This document shows, in pieces, positions 60,075-64,000 of a stretch of DNA of 64,000 bases. Below the pieces are notes generated by a model that did no database searches, was not told the DNA's origin, and saw only the letters and a program-made list of their open reading frames with translations. Source of the DNA: Abditibacteriaceae bacterium (GTDB lineage: Bacteria > Armatimonadota > Abditibacteriia > Abditibacteriales > Abditibacteriaceae); NCBI GenBank assembly GCA_019239895.1, contig JAFAZH010000036.1, positions 62,001-126,000 of the forward strand. Direction: 5' to 3'. Numbering within the stretch: position 1 is the stretch's first letter; every line of letters starts with the position of its first letter. The position numbers and the translations under genes are program-made.

Positions 60075-60392
60075 ATGAGACAATTAAAGACCTGTCCTGC
60101 TTTAGTTCCACCGCCGCCCGTGCCACCCGTGCCGCGTGCTCCAGCCGCTGCCGGTGATCCTTCACCTGACCCGCCGCGTTCACGCGCTTGGTCTAAAACC
60201 TCAGCGACCAGGCTTAGCCTACCAAGCTTTCTCTATGATGTCCTGCTTGACCTGCGGCGCATGGTCTGGCCGACACGGAACCAAGTTTGTGCTCAAACTT
60301 TTGTCACCGTCGGGTTACTGGGCTTCTTTACTGGCTACATCTTAACCTTAGATTACATGATCCATGCGCTGCTGCATTTTATTGGTCTCTAA
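60075..60392 (+). CDS. secE: SecE, preprotein translocase subunit
   Basis: 105 residues: a Pro-rich N-terminal half of no known role, then LPSFLYDVLLDLRRMVWPTRNQVCAQTFVTVGLLG-like text (short LRRMVWPTR, about 62-70, the SecE signature) and one membrane helix (TFVTVGLLGFFTGYILTLDYMIHALL). SecE clamps SecY. In nearly all bacteria it is followed by nusG; here it stands alone with a hairpin after it. A proline-rich N-terminus is unusual. Confidence 0.85.
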   Translation: MRQLKTCPALVPPPPVPPVPRAPAAAGDPSPDPPRSRAWSKTSATRLSLPSFLYDVLLDLRRMVWPTRNQVCAQTFVTVGLLGFFTGYILTLDYMIHALLHFIGL

Positions 60393-60511
60393 TCAGCATA
60401 ATCCTTAGCGACCAACAAATGGCTCAACCAAGCTGCAACTGGCTAAGTACAGCTCTGTGTTCCGCTGCGGGATTTCGTTGGCGGCTGACGTTAGCTTAAT
60501 AATGGACATGA

Positions 60512-60556
60512 AACAGAAGGAGGCGCAGACATAAAGTTCTGCGCCTCCTTCTGTTC
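60512..60556. terminator. Terminator between secE and DUF1501 genes
   Basis: The 18-bp perfect stem AACAGAAGGAGGCGCAGA / TCTGCGCCTCCTTCTGTT with a 9-base loop lies between two converging genes. Its strength suggests it serves both. Confidence 0.85.
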
Positions 60557-60581
60557 GGCTTAGATATTTTGGTTGAACCAA

Positions 60582-62030
60582 TCAGGCAAATAAATCCATG
60601 ATGGGTTGGCCTTTGCCATCATGGGTGACGTAGAAGGGCCGCTTTTCGATTTCGTAACTCAACTTGGGTGAGATGCCGAGGGCATGATAAATCGTAGCGT
60701 GCAGGTCTTCAATGACGACAGGCTTTTCAATGGCTTTGCAAGGCCGCTCGTCGGCAGTGGTGCCATAGAGATAACCCTTCTTAATGCCGCCGCCAAACAT
60801 CAGGATAGAACCAGCCCCGGTGAAGTGGCGATGCATTCCATAGTATTTGAGTTCTTCAATTTTGTCGGGCACGGTTACCTGGTCGGGCACTTTCTGTTCA
60901 GGACGGCCTTCAAGCATCATGTCGCGGCTAAATTCACTGGCGACTAGAATCAGGGTGCGGTCTAAATGGCCGCTCTTTTCCAGGTCAAGTATCAGTTGGG
61001 CAATCGGGGCGTCAATGGCTTGCTTCATGCCAATAGCGCGGGTGTGACCGTTCTCGTGGGTGTCCCAGTATTCAAAGGGAATGTATTCGGTGGTGACTTC
61101 AATATAACGTGCACCCGCTTCGGTTAAACGTCGCGCCAGTAAACAGCCTAAGCCAAAGCGACCCGTATTGTATTTGTCATAAGATTCTTTAGGCTCCAGG
61201 GTAAGGTCAAAGGCTTTGGCTGCCGGGGAGCTGAGCAGGCGATGAGCATTGTCCATCGAGCGCAGCAGAGAGTCCTTCTGGTAATCACTACCAAATTTCC
61301 CGATGGGACTTTGCTCCACCAGCTTCTTATACAGCTTGTTGCGGTTTTCAAAGCGTCCTGCTTCCATTGCCGGACGCACCGTTTCTACCGCCTGGGCGGG
61401 CTGGGGGATAAAGAACGGCCCATACTCGCTGCCCAAGAACCCGGCATTATGAAATGCTTTTAGCTCTTCGCCTTCGCCCACATCCAATCGTTGACCAATA
61501 TCAATAAATGCAGGCACCGCCGGGTTGGTTGGCCCCAAAGTGCGCGAGATAACCGCGCCCATGTGTGGAGCGGCAACTGTCTGTGGCGGAGCGTAACCGG
61601 TGTGCCAGTAGTATTGATGGCGCGAGTGCAAAATCTTGCCTAAGTCGGGGCCAGTATAGGTGCGAATGAGCGTGCCACGATCCATTACTGAGCCGATTTT
61701 CTCCAGACCCTGCGAAAACTTGATATGGTCTACCGCCGTGCCAATAGAGGGGAAGGTGCTGAGAACTTTATTGGATTCCAGACCCTTTTCATAAGGCGTG
61801 TAACGTTTGGGGTCAAACGTTTCGGTATGCGCCATACCCCCTGCCATAAAGAGGACTATGACCGTATCGGCAGTCGCCTTGCCGCGTTGGTATTTTTTGT
61901 CCCCATGCTCCGTCTGGGTGGTCGCAGCCGCCAGCAGTTGGCGCGGCGCACCGGCGGCTAAGGCTGAAAGAGTGGCGGCACTGGCAGTACGCAAAAAGTC
62001 ACGGCGATTAAATTGCTTGGCATCTTTCAT
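60582..62030 (-). CDS. DUF1501 family protein, Tat-exported
   Basis: 482 residues from the ATG at 62030 (AGGTG 6 bases before). A twin-arginine signal NRRDFLRTASAATLSALAAGA is followed by the sulfatase-like DUF1501 core: TVIVLFMAGGMAHTETFDPK, HSRHQYYWHTGY, RYIEVTTEYIPFEYWDTHENGH and TLILVASEFSRD. DUF1501 proteins are nearly always encoded next to a DUF1553 gene and are thought to work with it on polysaccharides at the envelope. Two small genes separate it from the DUF1553 gene here. Confidence 0.92.
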   Translation of the reverse strand: MKDAKQFNRRDFLRTASAATLSALAAGAPRQLLAAATTQTEHGDKKYQRGKATADTVIVLFMAGGMAHTETFDPKRYTPYEKGLESNKVLSTFPSIGTAVDHIKFSQGLEKIGSVMDRGTLIRTYTGPDLGKILHSRHQYYWHTGYAPPQTVAAPHMGAVISRTLGPTNPAVPAFIDIGQRLDVGEGEELKAFHNAGFLGSEYGPFFIPQPAQAVETVRPAMEAGRFENRNKLYKKLVEQSPIGKFGSDYQKDSLLRSMDNAHRLLSSPAAKAFDLTLEPKESYDKYNTGRFGLGCLLARRLTEAGARYIEVTTEYIPFEYWDTHENGHTRAIGMKQAIDAPIAQLILDLEKSGHLDRTLILVASEFSRDMMLEGRPEQKVPDQVTVPDKIEELKYYGMHRHFTGAGSILMFGGGIKKGYLYGTTADERPCKAIEKPVVIEDLHATIYHALGISPKLSYEIEKRPFYVTHDGKGQPIMDLFA

Positions 62031-62066
62031 AATGAGCACCTATTAAAATAACTGACATTCTGTTGT

Positions 62067-62471
62067 CTATAACGTTTCTAACCCGAACTGGTTCGGATCA
62101 CCGAAATTACCGTAATGAAAACTATTGAGGAAGCGAAAGGACGCAATGCCCTGTAAATTATCTGGCAGATGGATAGAAGGCACCGCTACAGCGCGAACCT
62201 GGCTCACAAAGGATAAAGCAGGGATTCCCATTACAATAGCATGAAGGTCAAAGAAGCCAGGAATAGCGCCTCCTAAACCGACTCTGCCTAATTTCATAAG
62301 GCTAAGTCTCTGACAATCTATTTCGCTCAAAACTAATTCAAAAGGCGAATTGGATGGCCCTGCTCCTGTATCTGCAAGTAACTGGCGATAAAAGGTAAAT
62401 CCAAGCGGGTCTGTGAGTTGCACTTCAATAATTGGCACATTGTTATGAAAAAGCCATGTGACCCGCTGCAT
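62067..62471 (-). CDS. Retropepsin-like aspartyl protease-type protein
   Basis: 134 residues. LLADTGAGPSNSPFELVL (about 31-48) has the DTGA active-site motif of single-domain aspartyl proteases; GGAIPGFFDLHAIVMGIPAL and the ending FRFLNSFHYGNFG fit the family (LGRDFL-type end replaced by ASFRFLNSF). It would work as a homodimer. It overlaps the preceding gene by 29 bases, with GGAG 5 bases before its ATG, so translation is coupled. Confidence 0.78.
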   Translation of the reverse strand: MQRVTWLFHNNVPIIEVQLTDPLGFTFYRQLLADTGAGPSNSPFELVLSEIDCQRLSLMKLGRVGLGGAIPGFFDLHAIVMGIPALSFVSQVRAVAVPSIHLPDNLQGIASFRFLNSFHYGNFGDPNQFGLETL

Positions 62472-62724
62472 TGAGGCTCCAAATCATATAGGTTCGCTCA
62501 TAATCTACGCTGGCTTCGATTACTAAAGCTTCATGCGTACCGATCCCTAAACTCTTAATTTTGCTTTCCATCTCTTCTAATGAATCAGCAGTGGCAATAA
62601 CTTGCTGCTGGAAAACTCCCACCAACTTGTTTACGTAAGGTGAGTGGGGGTCACTTCGCGTATCACGACTAATCTCTAATGCGAACTGCCAATCCTTTTC
62701 TTGGTCTTCGGTCATTGCTGTCAT
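62443..62724 (-). CDS. Small DUF5678-like protein
   Basis: 93 residues from the ATG at 62724 (AAGGAG 7 bases before). YVNKLVGVFQQQVIATADSLEEMESKIKSLGI with later ALVIEA recalls DUF5678: the VVAxGDSLEE-type segment. The family is usually beside aspartyl-protease-like small genes, as here, so the two probably form a functional pair of unknown role. Confidence 0.7.
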   Translation of the reverse strand: MTAMTEDQEKDWQFALEISRDTRSDPHSPYVNKLVGVFQQQVIATADSLEEMESKIKSLGIGTHEALVIEASVDYERTYMIWSLNAAGHMAFS

Positions 62725-62756
62725 GGCACGCTCCTTCATTACTCCTACGTTACATC

Positions 62757-64000
62757 TTAATAAATCAGTTGAAACTCCGGCAGCATGGTTAATATCCAGA
62801 GCAAGTCTTCCACGCCTTCGGGTTTGGCAGGTGCGCCGACGATGGAAACTGCCGTTTGCAGTTCAGTCGCGGTTGGTTTGCGGCCCAGCGTGCGCAAGTA
62901 AATGCGCGTGACCAGATCAGGGGTAGAAGTGTTGGGTTGCGCTAACCACTGCTTGGCTCCGGCTTGCAGTTGCGTGGCCAAGGTGCGCCCGTTGGTGAGT
63001 TCGAGAGCCTGTAGGGTCGTGGCGGCAGAGGGGCGGGCGGTCACTACTTGTTCGCGGTTAGGACGCCCCAGGGCAATGGTAAGCGTATCGGCTTTTAACA
63101 GCGCGGCACGGATATGTTCTTTGTTGGTTAGGGGTTGCCAGGCTGTGGTCAGCACTTTGGCCAATGTCTCGGCATTACCGTGTGAGCCACCTTGTTCGAT
63201 GGCGGGTTGCCAACCGTTGGGGATGAAATCTGGCTGCTCCCAGCCGGGAGTGAGGGTGGACGAGCAAAGCCACGAAGCATCGCTGGTGAAGTCGAAGTTT
63301 TCCTCTGCGCCCTTAGCATCAGTGCTCTTAATTTTGGCGTAGAACACGAAACTGGCCGGGTTGGGTGAAGTAAATTGCAGACCTTTGCCGGTTGAAGGAT
63401 CGGGCCAGTTGATGGCATGGACGGCAAAGGTATTTTGTCCTTTGACCAGATAGGGCGCTAGATCAACGGCCACGGGGGCTTTCCAATCATCGCCTGTCAC
63501 CACTTGCTTGCCGTTGATAAAGAGGATGAATTCGTTATCACAGGCGAGTGATGCCACGGCTTGCAAAGGCTTGTCCGGCAGTGTGATGACTTTGCGCAGA
63601 TAAAGGCTGCCCCCGGTGGTGCCACTGGCGGCTTTGGCATCATTCCAAATCCATTTAGGACGCAATGACATCACTTTGTTGCGGCTACGGGCACCCCCCA
63701 CATCGGTCGCCGGAGTCTGGGGCCACACTCCCGTGACCGCAGAGATAGCGTCCGCGAATTGTTCCGCCGACATGCGACGCACAAGCGGGCCAGCAAAGAC
63801 AAAATGCGCAGGTCGCTCGTTGGCCACAGCGACTGGGGGCATTTGATAGGCGCGTGAGGTGACAATGCGGGCTATGGTCTTTTTGAGATCGTAGCCATTA
63901 TCGGCAAAGTCGGATGCCAGCCAGTCCAGCAAGTCGGCGTTCCACGGCGGGTTGTCCATTTCATCGGTCGGCTCAATAAGGCCATGCCCCATAAAGCGTG
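62757..64000 (-). CDS. DUF1553 protein, C-terminal part (cut by window edge)
   Basis: The frame is open to base 64000, so the N-terminal part (normally cytochrome c and DUF1549) lies outside. Visible: GHGLIEPTDEMDNPPWNADLLDWLASDF, TIARIVTSRAYQMP, RRMSAEQFADAISAVTGVW (DUF1553) with an inserted beta-rich stretch (about residues 110-240, WIWNDAKAASGTTGGSLYLRK...; carbohydrate-binding-like), and RIYLRTLGRKPTATELQTAV near the end. It starts the operon containing DUF5678-like, protease-like and DUF1501 genes. Confidence 0.88.
   Translation of the reverse strand, partial: RFMGHGLIEPTDEMDNPPWNADLLDWLASDFADNGYDLKKTIARIVTSRAYQMPPVAVANERPAHFVFAGPLVRRMSAEQFADAISAVTGVWPQTPATDVGGARSRNKVMSLRPKWIWNDAKAASGTTGGSLYLRKVITLPDKPLQAVASLACDNEFILFINGKQVVTGDDWKAPVAVDLAPYLVKGQNTFAVHAINWPDPSTGKGLQFTSPNPASFVFYAKIKSTDAKGAEENFDFTSDASWLCSSTLTPGWEQPDFIPNGWQPAIEQGGSHGNAETLAKVLTTAWQPLTNKEHIRAALLKADTLTIALGRPNREQVVTARPSAATTLQALELTNGRTLATQLQAGAKQWLAQPNTSTPDLVTRIYLRTLGRKPTATELQTAVSIVGAPAKPEGVEDLLWILTMLPEFQLIY

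Overview
The window looks like a piece of a Gram-negative-type chromosome of moderate GC content. The best guess is Armatimonadota or a related environmental lineage, with Planctomycetota, Verrucomicrobiota and Chloroflexota as alternatives. The assignment rests on gene content only: a DUF1559-type pseudopilin, a DUF1501/DUF1553 operon, DUF4127 and DUF3160 proteins, an ARC/Mpa-type proteasomal ATPase, a BioU-like biotin enzyme, and very many long intergenic inverted repeats. No rRNA is present, so the placement is inference.

Layout. 1-10 kb: end of an unknown membrane protein, a class IV aminotransferase, an SDR / metallophosphoesterase / ketosynthase run, then a biotin locus (bioU-like, an M15 peptidase, bioF, bioD). 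10-13 kb: pseudopilin, rpoZ, the main sigma factor and a CAU tRNA. 13-19 kb: an McrB-like GTPase/ATPase with an extra inserted domain and its DUF2357/PD-(D/E)XK nuclease partner, separated by an opposite-strand GT-C glycosyltransferase. 19-27 kb: Tat-exported beta-propeller, membrane protein, TPR, DUF4127, tandem-HAMP and NamZ-type cell-wall proteins. 27-34 kb: fur-catalase, an AT-rich nuclease-like gene that looks acquired, and exported msrB-msrA, so this is largely an oxidative-stress section. 34-41 kb: DEAD-box helicase, trpF, a PhyH dioxygenase and a UDP-glucuronate section (galU, a glucuronokinase-like GHMP kinase, ugd). 41-48 kb: ketosynthase plus FAD reductase, a TatT-like TPR protein, and a metal-type ABC permease and binding protein coupled to a thioesterase. 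48-57 kb: valS, a second sigma factor, a GH26-like glycosidase, a mazEF module whose toxin lacks a normal start codon, and an ARC-type ATPase. 57-64 kb: exported FG-GAP-like and DUF3160 proteins, an isolated secE, and a DUF1553/DUF1501 operon with two small genes inside it, running off the right edge.

Most striking overall are (1) the BioU-type biotin locus, (2) the unusual McrB-like protein, (3) mazF reading in the same frame as mazE with ATC at the position of the start codon, and (4) about fifteen different long inverted repeats between genes. Pieces of the same sequences are also found in frame inside genes (valS, an ABC binding protein, a FAD reductase, DUF4127), and they set several stop codons and gene ends.
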